Of a stretch of DNA of 64,000 nucleotides, positions 25,771 through 37,080 are shown piece by piece. Source of the stretch: Liolophura sinensis (taxonomy: Eukaryota > Mollusca > Polyplacophora > Chitonida > Chitonidae); assembly GCF_032854445.1 (NCBI RefSeq), contig NC_088301.1:43087116-43151115 (forward strand), written 5' to 3'. The notes beneath the pieces are model-generated. The model had not been told where the DNA came from. It was given only the letters and a program-made list of their open reading frames with translations, and searched no databases. Position 1 is the stretch's first letter. Each line of letters opens with the position of its first letter. A program made the translations under genes and the position numbers.

Positions 25771-26842
25771 AGGATATCATCCTACCTACACGATATGATA
25801 AAACACTTTTATCGACTCAACAGAACGCTTAGAATCATGGATAAAGAGAAACCTGGTCATGGATGAAACTTTATTTCATTCATTGTAATTTAATAGCTGC
25901 ATCTGCCCTCAAGAGATTGAGAATGACGGTATCGGCAAATGTCTTCCGAACAATGAATATTTTGTTTCAATGCCATGTACACATCAAATCTACTAAGTTG
26001 CACCCTGCTTTATGATGCTTGGACAATTACTTGGTGCCTAACATGACAGATTTTTTTCTTTATTTATTTGACTGGCAACTGAAGCCATGATTAACAGTAT
26101 CACACCTGTTTGATGAGGACCAGGTGTGTAAGCTGATCAAATCAGGACGAGTAGGAGAGAATTAGTAGGAGAGAAGGGCTAATACCCTGAAAGAAATACC
26201 ATAGCCCTTCATCACCAAAAAGTTGTGTACATATGTGTATGTACGCTCGGTGTTTAATGTCAACCAAAAAGTAGTGTCAAGGATGTCAGATATAATATTC
26301 TGACCTATGAGAGCTAACTGATCTTGATGATTTTTACAGCCTTTGATAGTACTCTGCCCAGGCCTGCCCCCAAGACTCATACCACAAAACTTGAGGTACT
26401 GGACCACCATATTAGGAAAGATGAGGGGAAATAACTCTTGATAACTTTTGGCCTTATCCATAACCTATAATAGTGAAATTGGTGTCCCCTTTCACAGTTA
26501 ACCACAAAACAAACCAAAATAATAATAATAAATTTGCTATTTTGCCATCTTTGTGTTTGTAATTCCACACATGACAGCAATGTAGGCCTACCTATTTCAC
26601 TGTCTACTCACATGTACATATCATACTATGAATTAGAAACTCTGATCACTGTCAAAATATCTATATGAAGATTTCAAAGTTACCGGAAAATTATTCGGAA
26701 CTTACTGTATTTCTCCTAGAGTGTGGCCTATAATAACAACTTTTAGAATCATTAAAATAAGTCATAAAAAATAAGTTTTTTTTTTTCTGATATGAGATTA
26801 TTCAAACTTCACACCAAAATCTTAAGTGAATCAATCAGAACC

Positions 26843-27310
26843 TATCTCACAATCTGAATCAACTCCCAATACTTTAAACTACATTCTACTATCTGCATCC
26901 CTAGGGACCATTTCACAAAGTACATGTAGCACTACGTTCACTTAACTTCCATGGCAACCAGTATTATAGGCATTACATCACCATGGTAGTCACGTGGACA
27001 TAGCGCTATTTGCCCTTTGTGAAACAGGACCATGGTACTTTGTAATATCTCACTATAATCTCAATCAACTTCCCACATTCTCAACAGTGTACTCTACATC
27101 TAACTGTCTGTATCCCTGGTATTTGGTCATATTTCACTATAATCTTAATCAACTCCCAATATTCTGAACTACCTTCTGCTGCCTGCATCCCCTGTGATTG
27201 GTAATATCTCACTATAATCTCAGTCAACTAAGTCAACTCCCAATATTCTAATCTACACTCTACTGTCTGCATCACTAGCTCTTGGTCATATCTTACTATA
27301 ATCCCAAACC
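26843..27310. repeat. ~90-bp diverged tandem array interrupted by a foldback element
   Basis: Four units share the series 'atctcactataatctcaatc', 'aactcccaatattct' and 'ctactgtctgcatc' at about 26843, 27047, 27135 and 27205. The first unit is split from the others by the inverted-repeat element at 26904-27031. Noncoding. Confidence 0.65.
26904..27031. mobile_element. Foldback (MITE-like) element
   Basis: The ~128-bp segment is nearly self-complementary. Its left arm 'ggaccatttcacaaag...tagcactacgttcac' pairs with the right arm '...gtggacatagcgcta...ctttgtgaaacaggacc', and 'ccatgg' sequences lie near the middle on both sides. It carries no protein and appears inserted in a tandem array. Target-site duplication is not clear. 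Confidence 0.55.
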
Positions 27311-30300
27311 ATTTATTTATTTTGATAATTTTAAAGTAGCTTGCAACAGTTCAAATCTGTAGCTTCTGTGCTTGCCTTTGGCAGATCTACAATTTGCCGG
27401 GAAAACGGCTCAGAATTCAGCGTGGCAAATAACCAACATTGAATTGAACCTATCGATATGCAAGATGCAAAAAACTGGAAAGTTCGTCTCAATTTAGCCT
27501 GCCCTGGCCCTAAGAGGTCAGTCATGAAAACATTCCCTCCTACTTCTCATTTAAAATGAGAAGGAGGAATAGTAAACTGCCCATCAGCCAGGCCTGAAAA
27601 CAGTTGTCAAATGTAACGCAACTATGGAAAATTGATTGTCTGTAACTAAAATTATTACAAAATTTGTCCACATTCCTCAAAAAAAAACACTAGATGTAAA
27701 TTACAAAAGCATTTTTGCACTCATGTTAGACAAAGTGGTAGTTCAATGAATATATGCATTTTTATTTGGTACTGGTCATGATCTTTATAATTTTGATTAT
27801 TTTCCAAAAAAAATATATACCTGTATTTATTCTCATGATGAATGCCATCACTTGATAAATTTTTCTTATCACCGTGTTTCAAGTTAACTTTTACCCACAA
27901 CACAGCTACATGTCTTTTAATCTAAACCCAATGTACAAAAACAGGTACTGAGGTACTACAGGTAGCAAATATTTTTTGTATAATGCATGAACTTGCACCA
28001 AAGTTGACACTGGGAACATTAAGGTCTCTTTTTTCTGTTTTTTTTTTCCTTCTCATAAGAGATACTGTCATTTGAAATATTCTGATTTTCACCAACCAAC
28101 CTGCAGAAATCAACATGGATTTTTTTGTAAAAAGTATTGGCAATTTTGAGTTCTTTTCAAGTCATAAAATGATAGCTATTTAGTTTGCAGGGAATTTTAT
28201 GCTCAAACATGTTGCAGAAAATAAAGAAAGGTTTAACAAGGTTAGCATGGCATACTTCTTCATTTTATACTTGTGCCTGTCACAAAATAGTCTGCATCGA
28301 TTCTGCATGCATATGTACATGTAAGCTGTAAGGGGCAATGATAAGATCCAGTCCAATTAAAGTTAGCAGGAAGAATTCATGAGTGTTTCCCAAACTTCAA
28401 AGATATCGGACTGCTTGTCAGCTCCCTGTCTGCTCTTGCTAAAAACATGCCTCTATTCTTTCATCAGGTGTTCGCCTGATTGCAGAACTAATAAATACAA
28501 TGTAATCAGCAGGGCAAATGTACTGGGCTAACATGTGTCAGTATCCTGCAAAGATTCACTACTAAGAATGCAAATTCTTTCAAAGCATCAGGTGTGAATA
28601 TGTGTATGTTGGGCAACTGATATAAACTTCTGTTATTGACAAGGTTACTTAAATCACTCAGTAATTCAGTCAGATAAATGATCTCCCTCCTTGTTTGAGA
28701 CCGTGCACCTCCAGGCCACGCATTCAGGCCAATCACATGAGGTCGTGGTGAGATAACCATGATGCAAGATACATGTAACTGAACATGGGAAAGTATAGGG
28801 TATATGAAGGCTCCTCATTCATGGAATTTCTATGTCGTGACTGGGGAAATAGCAATTAACAGAATCAAGTGCATTTTCATAAAAAAAAAAAATTATACAC
28901 CACATCTAAAGTCTTTTGAGGCGTTTCTGGTATGTGTTTCACAACAGTACTACAAGTCCTGGAGGCATTTTACGTGTAATACAATATTTTATTGGATTAT
29001 CATTAAAAAATTTGTGTGGCGAATGGAAGGGGAGATGCTACAACGTGGATTTATGTAGCTAGAGGTAGGTGGAGTGGTTATTGGGGCTGCTACTCGTATT
29101 ACACCATTGAGACAAATTTGCTTTAGTCTGACTGTCAATGAGCAGCCATGAACATGGTGTATCCAAATATTTCTCAACCAACAATCAGTGCACTCAAACT
29201 AACAAAAAGCATTTACCACCTGGAAACCACTATGTTAATTCTCCAACTTTCAGTTTATGCATGGGAGCCATCACACTGAATTAGCATAAATACTGGAACC
29301 CACATAAGAAACAGGGAAATGAACAACACTGGAAGATATCTGAGAGCTACAGCTGTTCATAACCAGGTATTAAAATATGTTAAACAACAGAACAATCAGC
29401 ACAGGTAACTTGTCAATGTCAACAATGTCTACTTTTGAACTTCTGTGAGTGTCAGTAAATGGCAAAATCAGGTTTCTGCAATTTAAATTCAACATTACTC
29501 TTAAATTCTCTCACATTAGGTTTGGCAAACCAACATCAAGGTGCAATTTAAAAATCTGATGCACCTGCCGTTGTTACATATGTTTTAGGCTGCTAGCCCT
29601 GGACAACTATAGTTGTTTTTTCACGTCTGGATTGGCACTCGTATAAAATACGAACCACTCTGTGAGATGGGTCAGAATTTGGAGGTCACATGACCACCCT
29701 TTTGTGTCTAAAATAAAATGGCTGCTCAATGTTAAAGCATTGGAGAAAAGGTCACATTTTGGTCGCTAGTAAAACCAGTAAGGCCCAGTTGTACAAAATA
29801 ACATCATGAAAGTTCTGTAGAAATACAGACTATCTTGAAAGCTGAAAATAATACAAATCCAACGGATACCAGATCACTGACAATGATTCAAAAATAGACA
29901 TGTTCCTATGCAATAACGTTGGGAGGACCGTTTTTTTCCACCCACACCGTTTATTACTAAGGAGATCACCTGGTCTGTAGCTTCCAATCCGTCTTACAGA
30001 ATGAATCATTGGCAAAGAAAAGCGAAGGGCTAACAGTATATAAATTATTAATCTGCAAAGTTTCAAAATACAGGTACTCAGCTTGTGGTTAAATAAATAA
30101 TCACTACATGCTATTCATTATTCAGCCTTGGAGCAAGATAACCACACCGTTGTCAACTAATAAACTAATAAAAATGGCAAGAAAATGGTCAGATGTACAT
30201 AGCATAAGACAAATTATATTATCCCGAAACACTTTCACCAAGGGAATATTAGCATGTTGTTGTTGACATCCAGTGTCAAAAAAAAATAATAAGCGAGGTT

Positions 30301-30380
30301 TTCGATGCAAAAACATAGGCACAGGGCGCAGTTAAAGCGACAAGGGAAACTTGCAATTGACCTGCCTTAAGACTATATAC
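27311..30380. other. Noncoding stretch with possible conserved blocks
   Basis: No supported exon. It includes a short palindrome at 27536-27567 and a less AT-rich block near 28510-28760. That block's longest minus-strand frame (84 codons) lacks splice context. Confidence 0.3.
27536..27567. repeat. Short palindrome
   Basis: ttctcattt and aaatgagaa flank a single base (27544-27562). The outer cctcc/ggagg arms add five pairs after a 3-base bulge. Confidence 0.6.
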
Positions 30381-30536
30381 CCTTTTAGAGCCAGAAAGGT
30401 CCTCTCCGTGGAACAGTCGACCACATCTCTCCAGCTTTCAGTTCTCCTTATCTTCGCCAGCCATGTTTTCACTCCGTTGTCACAGAGTTTGACGTCAACA
30501 TACACCTCAGTCCCATAACCCCGCTTCAGCGCGCAC
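30381..30536 (-). CDS. Candidate minus-strand exon (possibly UPF0415/C7orf25-like)
   Basis: A GC-richer open segment on the minus strand between acceptor 'cctaaacaacag' and donor 'aagg|gtatat'. It gives 51 complete codons including GTEVYVDVKLCDNGVKTWLA and SWRDVVDCSTERTF. The 'VDV...NG..TW..KI.R' pattern recalls the N-terminal domain of the UPF0415 (C7orf25) family, but this is recall by eye and may be coincidence. Composition differs clearly from the AT-rich flanks, which supports function as an exon or promoter-proximal sequence. No partner exon was identified. Confidence 0.35.
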
Positions 30537-30619
30537 CTGTTGTTTAGGGGTTTTAGAATAACCGCACCAATATATTGAGGCAAGCTGTTCATAGGTATAG
30601 GGTTGTTCAGTGAAAGTTA

Positions 30620-30633
30620 GCGTCCATGGTAAC
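30620..30633 (+). promoter_or_regulatory. Near-match RFX X-box
   Basis: gcgtccatggtaac differs at one position from the X-box consensus GYYNCCATRRNRAC bound by RFX factors. It lies about 85 bp upstream (on the minus strand) of the candidate exon at 30536, a typical promoter distance. Confidence 0.25.
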
Positions 30634-31059
30634 GAGATCAACGCCCACTCGTCGCACCACATAATAATAATAACTGTAGGGTAATTACAGACGAGAAAAT
30701 AAAACTTTGTGCAGTTTTCAACGCCTTTTTTCTTTGCATTTGTCAGCAATATAATAAAGGCATGTGCCTTTACCGGTATTGTAAATGTGGTAAAAATCAC
30801 ACCACTATAGGCCTACCGTACTTGAACATGTAACCCACAACGTCACTTAAACAGGCCATGAAAAGGAAATGGAATGAAATCTACATTGAATAAATTTTAT
30901 ATAATGTACATTGGTGTGTTTTTTTTGGTGTAACATTGGTGTAACAATTCCTTCAAACATGCGAAGGTAAACGTCATTGTATTTTGGATCTCTCAGTGAT
31001 GATAGTTAATTCTTGTCTGTATCTACATACACACAAACAGCACAGAATCCTTTTTTAAG

Positions 31060-31215
31060 AGTGAGTGAGTGCTTGGGGTTTAACATTGTAGGACAACAAT
31101 TTTTCAGTTATATGAAGATGAAGGAATCCTTAGGGTGTATGTAATGTGCCTCCTTGTTGCAGGTCAGATTTCTACCACTCTTTTATCTAGTGCTGCTTCA
31201 TTGAGGCGACTTACC
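31060..31215 (+). mobile_element. 'gtgagtgagtg' short interspersed element
   Basis: Starts 'gagtgagtgagtgcttgggg', continues 'tttaacattgtaggacaaca' and 'tttttcagttatatgaagatgaagg', then a body containing 'tgtgcctccttgttgcaggt' and 'ctagtgctgcttcattgagg'. The same opening occurs at 7344. This matches in style a non-coding element common in molluscan genomes, by memory rather than search. No protein is encoded. Confidence 0.65.
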
Positions 31216-34200
31216 AAAGGCAATTCGAAGTAAATGCTGAAAAGCCTGAAACTCCATAATTATGCAGTGTAGGCCATCTATATTTATTTATATGCAAGAC
31301 TATGTTCCAATATGTATGCTAGTAAAGGTTGGCTCAGGTTTTGTTGAGGGTCCAGAGGTGATTCTTTACATCATCACAGCTATGCTATATTTATTTATTA
31401 TCCCGGATATTTTTATGAGCGAATGGGGTCGGGGTAGGAAGATGTTACAATATGTATATCTGAGACTGAATTTTGTAACATTTACCTGAGAAGAACTCTG
31501 GATAAAATGCTCTTCCCAGGATTAGGTTACCACAATTGTTGATTGTTTTTTGGGGGTTTTTTTTCATTTTTTTTTATCATCTCTATTGTCTTTTAGAGCC
31601 TCTCATATAAATTTTGTACACTGACAACAATTAATTTAACACTACGTTTTGTTTCAGCTTTATCACGCTATGAATAATAATAAAATTTTGGTATCATTGA
31701 TTATTTTAATTTTAGTATTCAGTTTAGTGGTCAGTTTTCTTCTTTTGTCAGATGTGTGTATTTTTATACCCGGAGAAAGTTCAAAAGCCCACCACATATT
31801 GGCTCTTTTAACTTTAGGTCTGCAGTAGCCCAAAGGTAAGCTGTATGGTAGGAGTGTCCATCTCAGCTTTGGGCTAGGCCTACAGGTATGTATGAGTGGT
31901 GGTATTAATTTGTATACATGCCAGTGACGGCTATGCTGAGATGTTCCTTTATAATCTATGACTATTAAAATGTTACAGGCTTACAGTCATAGTTATAGAG
32001 AACAATGCTGAAGATGACCAAGCGACAAAAAAGTCAAAACAGTATCCTTAAAACATAAAAACGATGCCAAAATCAGATGAAAGAACTTATCTGCAAATAT
32101 GATCTTTAATATTTTTTGGATTTTTTTTGTCAAGAGAAAAGGGTGTTTGAACATATTTTTGTATGGTGGGTATTTTGGACCAGCTTTTGGTATTTATCGT
32201 TGTTGCATAATAATGATCTAAATAAGAATGTGATGCTTGTCTAATAAATTGATTTGAATGTAAATTTGTTATTTGTATCAAAACATATGCATTTAACCTA
32301 ATTTATGATAATATTTATGAACATATTAAAATATAAATATGATCCAAATTAAGGTTTAATACATTTGTTACCTGAAAAGAACAAATTCTAGTGCAAAAAT
32401 ATTTATTAAACCTGAGTTACATCCTCATTTATGACATTATTAGACAAAGACAAAAAAGGTAGTCCCAAATACCCACCATACAAAATTTTATTTTCAACTA
32501 TCTTTTTCTCTTTAAGGAAAAATCGGAAAAAATATTGAAGAACACACTTGGGAATAACTTTTCGCACTCTTTCATCTAAAATTTATGTCATTTTTATGTT
32601 TTCTCCACCTTTAACTGCCAAATAGAGAATCGGCATGGAAACTAAACGAAGGGAGACAACTCTAGTATATAGTAGTGACTAATTTTGCCTGTATTTGTTG
32701 GGTTGTTGCGGTCCACGTTATATGTGTGGAGCATTAATGGCTGTAAGCTGCATTATATACAATATACTCTTATTCTGATGCATGATGATTAGTGACTACA
32801 CTAATTTCCCATGTGTAGGAATATTGTGGACTGAAGCCCTCTATAGCAAAGCGCAGAAGCATAATAATTTGTTTATATTGTCATCAGTCTTAGATGCTTG
32901 TGGATTCGTCTATTTATATTGTAAACTGAATTTTATATTATTGTTCTCAAGCTATAAGCAGTAGACTGTAGACTTCATCATAATGTTGGAAGTCTGATTT
33001 GGTAGGAAAAGAGTATACAGCTAGGTCGTCTTTTATTATTTGGTCTACAAGCTCCAGACAACTTGAGAAAAGAACCTGTCCATATACCAACTGTCAAGTA
33101 GGCATTTACTGTTATTCAGTGGAGGTTGCATCTAGGCAGGTCATTTGTTCATGCTTACCATATGGCTAATCTTAATGATGTGGGAAACCCAAACAGATGT
33201 AGGTGGCCTGTGAATGAAATAATTATAGTGATAAGAATAAATAACAATGATAATGGATAGTACCTCCCCCACAACAGCAACCCACCCCTATGTTTAAAAA
33301 CAGAAAAACATCAAATGCACTGTTGCACCCGCGCTCATTCTTTGTGTTACCTATAGGCCTAGGTGATAATAAGCGTTCAATTCCGGTATTCTTACCTGTA
33401 TTGAAGATTGCTTTTCTGTTACTGATGACATGCAACCTGGGCATTCCGCTCTTCTCCTTTCATAGTACTGATTGCCATGAAAAAGTGAATAAGTGAAAAT
33501 TCCTCAAGTATAGCGCTAAACAATAATGAAATACTAAATAAATATTCCAGTGTGCTCTTGAAACCATAGGTTGATTCGGGAAAATGATTTTAGACTTGGA
33601 CGATACATGAAACATTTGCATGGGTTTTTTTTACTTCTTAATATCGAGTATATGAGGTGGTCTAACATATAAAAGTACAAAAAAGCTTATGAACTTTCTT
33701 CTTGGGAAGCAAAAATAGTTTTTCCTGGGCACTCAGTCCAGAAATTAAGTATAGCCTACTGTGGTGATGTTAATGATGATAGGTGTCAAAACAACTTTGT
33801 TGAGGTGACAGCTTGAAGTTTGGGCTCTAAGCTGGACCTGCATTCACAGTATGTGCATTGATGGCATCATTTCTGAGTGCATGTATTTCCAAACGTGCCT
33901 AGCACAAAAATGAAAAAAATTTCTCTCATTTTTTTTTCTTTGGTGTATCTTTTTGATTTTCATGAAAACCATACTCTTTGTTTTATAGTACATTTAAATG
34001 TTTCCTTATGTCAAAACTTAAAACACCAATATAATATGCAGGTTGTGGCTCCAGGGGATAAAATGATAACACTTGCTGTGTTTCCAGTTTTATCCCATGT
34101 ATAATCTAATAAATTGTTTGAATTACATTACTTTGTATCCAGCTGATATTACATGTATGTAGGTACTTATGCTTTGTAGATACTAAATCAAATGTAGCTA

Positions 34201-35372
34201 GCACATATGAAGGATGTATATATGTACCTGGAGAAATTGGCTACAAAAGCATACATTAAATTATTGAGATGATATACAATGGACATGTAGCTGAAATAAT
34301 GTTCATGTTTTACATGGTCATTCATAATATTTATAGTATACACAGATTATCTAAGGTTAACACTAGAGAGGAAAATTTCTCTTGTAAAATATTTATGTAG
34401 GAATAACTGTAGGCACTATATTTAACATTCTTGGCACCATAACTTAAAGAGCAAAAATAGAGTTACAGTATCTGTATGGTATTTTTAGTAGCCAGATCAT
34501 TTAGTGAAATGTGACCCGCACAGTGTGAATGGCGTATGGTGGTTGATGTTCTACTTATATACAAAGATTATCAATCATGCAAACACTGGCTCCTGACAGT
34601 CTATGCATATGTGTTTACAGCATCCTCAAAATAACCAGTTCTTCTTACACTTTTTTCTGACTCAATTACCATGAGCTTCATGTTACTTTAAGAAAAGACA
34701 CATATGTAATATTGCTTAATTCTCCTAAAAGGTGCTCATTCTCTCAGAAAAAAAACCCAGTACACATGAAAGCACTTGTAGGTACTAAGCCAGTCATGCC
34801 TGCTTCCAGCGAATATGATGCCTTTCCAAGCTGGGAATGATGAAGGACATTGCTTCCCTGCATGGTTCTCATTCATGCAATGTTCTGACAGTGAAACCTT
34901 GTTAATCAAAATGCATTGCACTGTACCCTCAGTCATCTGTTAATCAAATTTTATAAGATAGTTGAGTCCTTAACTGACCCAAGTGTCCACCATGTAACCT
35001 AAACGAATTCTCTTTTTTTATGTATTACAAAAAAAAAATTAAAAAATGTAAAATAATCCTGAAAACCATATTTGGAATCTGCGTGAGAAAGGCTTTCACA
35101 TCATGCACCCTTTATTTCATAGTTGTCTGCTCCTTGAAGTAACAATCTTGGTATAAACATTGACATATACATATACAACCTGTATATTTAAACTTTTTTG
35201 GTACTTAATTGTCATTGAAAACATCATTTGTGAATTTTCAGGCACAGATTTTGGAGAAAGAATATGACAAAATTTTTCTGGTTGTAGTGATTTAGTTTTT
35301 TTTTCTTTTCGTGTTTAATAGAGAGGTTTACCATGTGTGATTAATGTGTTCTGCAGCTGTGTTTTACTTTAG
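31216..35372. other. Noncoding stretch
   Basis: AT-rich sequence with runs of T and no supported exon. An open piece at 32810-32890 after 'cccatgtgtag' was considered and not accepted. Confidence 0.35.
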
Positions 35373-35521
35373 GACAATCACATGCACCTTGACTTTATGA
35401 GAGATGAAGCTGATCTGTTGCAGGCTACAGTTGATGTTCAGTGTTACACTTATGGTAAAATGTGGAGAGGCAGGAAGTGTGAGGACAAGAGCCACTTGTG
35501 GCATGCAAACATTTACTGTTG
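35373..35521 (+). CDS. Internal exon of an unidentified plus-strand gene (TatD-like motif)
   Basis: The acceptor 'gctgtgttttactttag' and a near-perfect donor 'tg|gtaagtatttc' at 35522 bound an open 149-nt exon (phase 0 in, phase 2 out). It encodes 49 codons beginning DNHMHLDFMRDEADLLQATV and continuing with VDVQCYTYGKMWRGRKC and HLWHANIYC. The D-x-H-x-H-L-D motif resembles the first metal-binding motif of TatD-type metal-dependent hydrolases (DTHCHLDF), but the rest does not match confidently. No neighbouring exon with compatible phase was found in either direction. The gene should end before 53.9 kb or be mostly outside what I can recognise. The function is a guess; the exon itself is fairly convincing. 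Confidence 0.5.
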
Positions 35522-36479
35522 GTAAGTATTTCATTTTTTTTTTTCACCACAGAAAAATTGAATTTCAAGTAATAGATACACTTTAACAACATTTGCCTAT
35601 ACATGTTGAATGCCACTAAAACTAAATTGCAAAGTTGTGTGTTTAATTTTTTTCTGGCAAACATTGTGATTATGTGATAAATATGTATACATTCATCAAC
35701 TTTAACATGCATTGTTGTTTAATTATGATGGGGATTTGTGATAAAGGAAGGGTAAATTTACAGTCACTGGCATTTCTGATGAAACCTGTATTTAAACACA
35801 AAAACATATACACATAAAAAGGTTGCAATTCATGTATCTCAGTAAGGTGTGTTTTTAATTTCTCAATTATTCAGAAATGACCAATAGGCTGCAACAATAT
35901 CCTTACAAACTCAGGGAATAACAGCTTGAACTTTAGCACAAATCACAGAACCAAGCGTGCTGTTTTTTGTTAAAGTAATGCCCTGTCGGTAAGTCCCATC
36001 AACATGCTATGTACAAAACATCCTTTTGTGGTACACATATTATTAATGCTATGATGTTTTTTCAAGTTATGTGTTCGTGATAATTTATTGCATGACAGTT
36101 CAATATGTTAGTGAATATTTCCGCTGGTAACGTTACGTCCATCAGAATTTTTTAAGTTATTGATCATCAACTGATAGATAAAGCTAATCTGCTGTGACAG
36201 TGAAAACTTTGCACACTTCCATACCAGCCTGTCTAACTACTGGGTGGGGCACAACGTAGAAAACATCTTGTAAAGTGGGATAGCTCTCCCCACTTGTCTT
36301 CACTACTACATGTATTTCAGAAAGTTATACCATGTTTCTTACAGACTGAGCAGTTTTTGTGAGTGGAAGATGTGATTTTTTTGTTTTATAGGGGAGAGAG
36401 AGGTGGGTGACTGCACTGCAGTTGTGGGTTTGTTAATGTTTATGTTGCAGACCACTACTTATGTGTTATGGCTTACTTA
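35522..36479. other. Noncoding stretch, probably intron
   Basis: Follows the gtaagt donor at 35522. No phase-compatible downstream exon was recognised. Confidence 0.35.
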
Positions 36480-37080
36480 TATCATGAAATATTCCATGTT
36501 CATGAACTTATATCCTGTAGCCATATAGTGAAATCCCATGCTCATGAACTCATATTGCTTAATTGCATGGTCATGAAATATCCCACAGCCATGCTCTCAA
36601 ATTAGATGTCCCCTTGTTCTCATGAATTCACATTCTATGGTCATGAATGCATATCTCATGGTCATGAACTCACATCCCATAGTCATGAACTCATATCCCA
36701 TGCATAGCCATAAACTCATATCCCATGGCCATGAACTTGTATGCCATGGTCAAAAACTTATACCATATAGGGCCATATAGAAAAAATTCCATGGCTATGA
36801 ACTCGTAAAACCTCAAGACTAAGAACACAAAGCCCATGTTTATGAACTCATATCTCAGGGCCATGAACTCAAATTCCATGGTCAAGAACTCAAATCCCAT
36901 TTTTATGAACTCAATTCCCATGGCTACTAAACTCAGAACCAATGGTCATGTACTCTTATTCCATGGACATATACTTATATCCAAGCCCCTCTGCTCATAT
37001 CCCATGGCCAGGTACTACCATCTGATCATCAACTGCATGTACACTGTACTCAATCATATTTCATGGTATGTACTTACATC
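36480..37080. repeat. 21-bp degenerate minisatellite
   Basis: Repeats of 'catgaactcatatcccatgg' (unit 21 bp, with indels and substitutions) fill about 600 bp. Since 21 is a multiple of three, the minus strand shows an 84-codon open frame with heptads such as MGYEFMA. The frame has no splice or start context and mirrors the DNA repeat, so I treat it as noncoding. Confidence 0.85.

Noticed and set aside
28506-28760. 84-codon minus-strand frame
   Set aside because: Looks more like a conserved noncoding or composition effect; no donor or acceptor in the right place.
30430-30470. ATG in good context giving an eight-residue frame (MAGEDKEN)
   Set aside because: Stops after eight codons with no splice donor before the stop. 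It lies in a different frame of the candidate exon.
36691-36942. 84-codon minus-strand heptad-repeat frame
   Set aside because: Direct translation of the 21-bp minisatellite, with no splice or promoter context.
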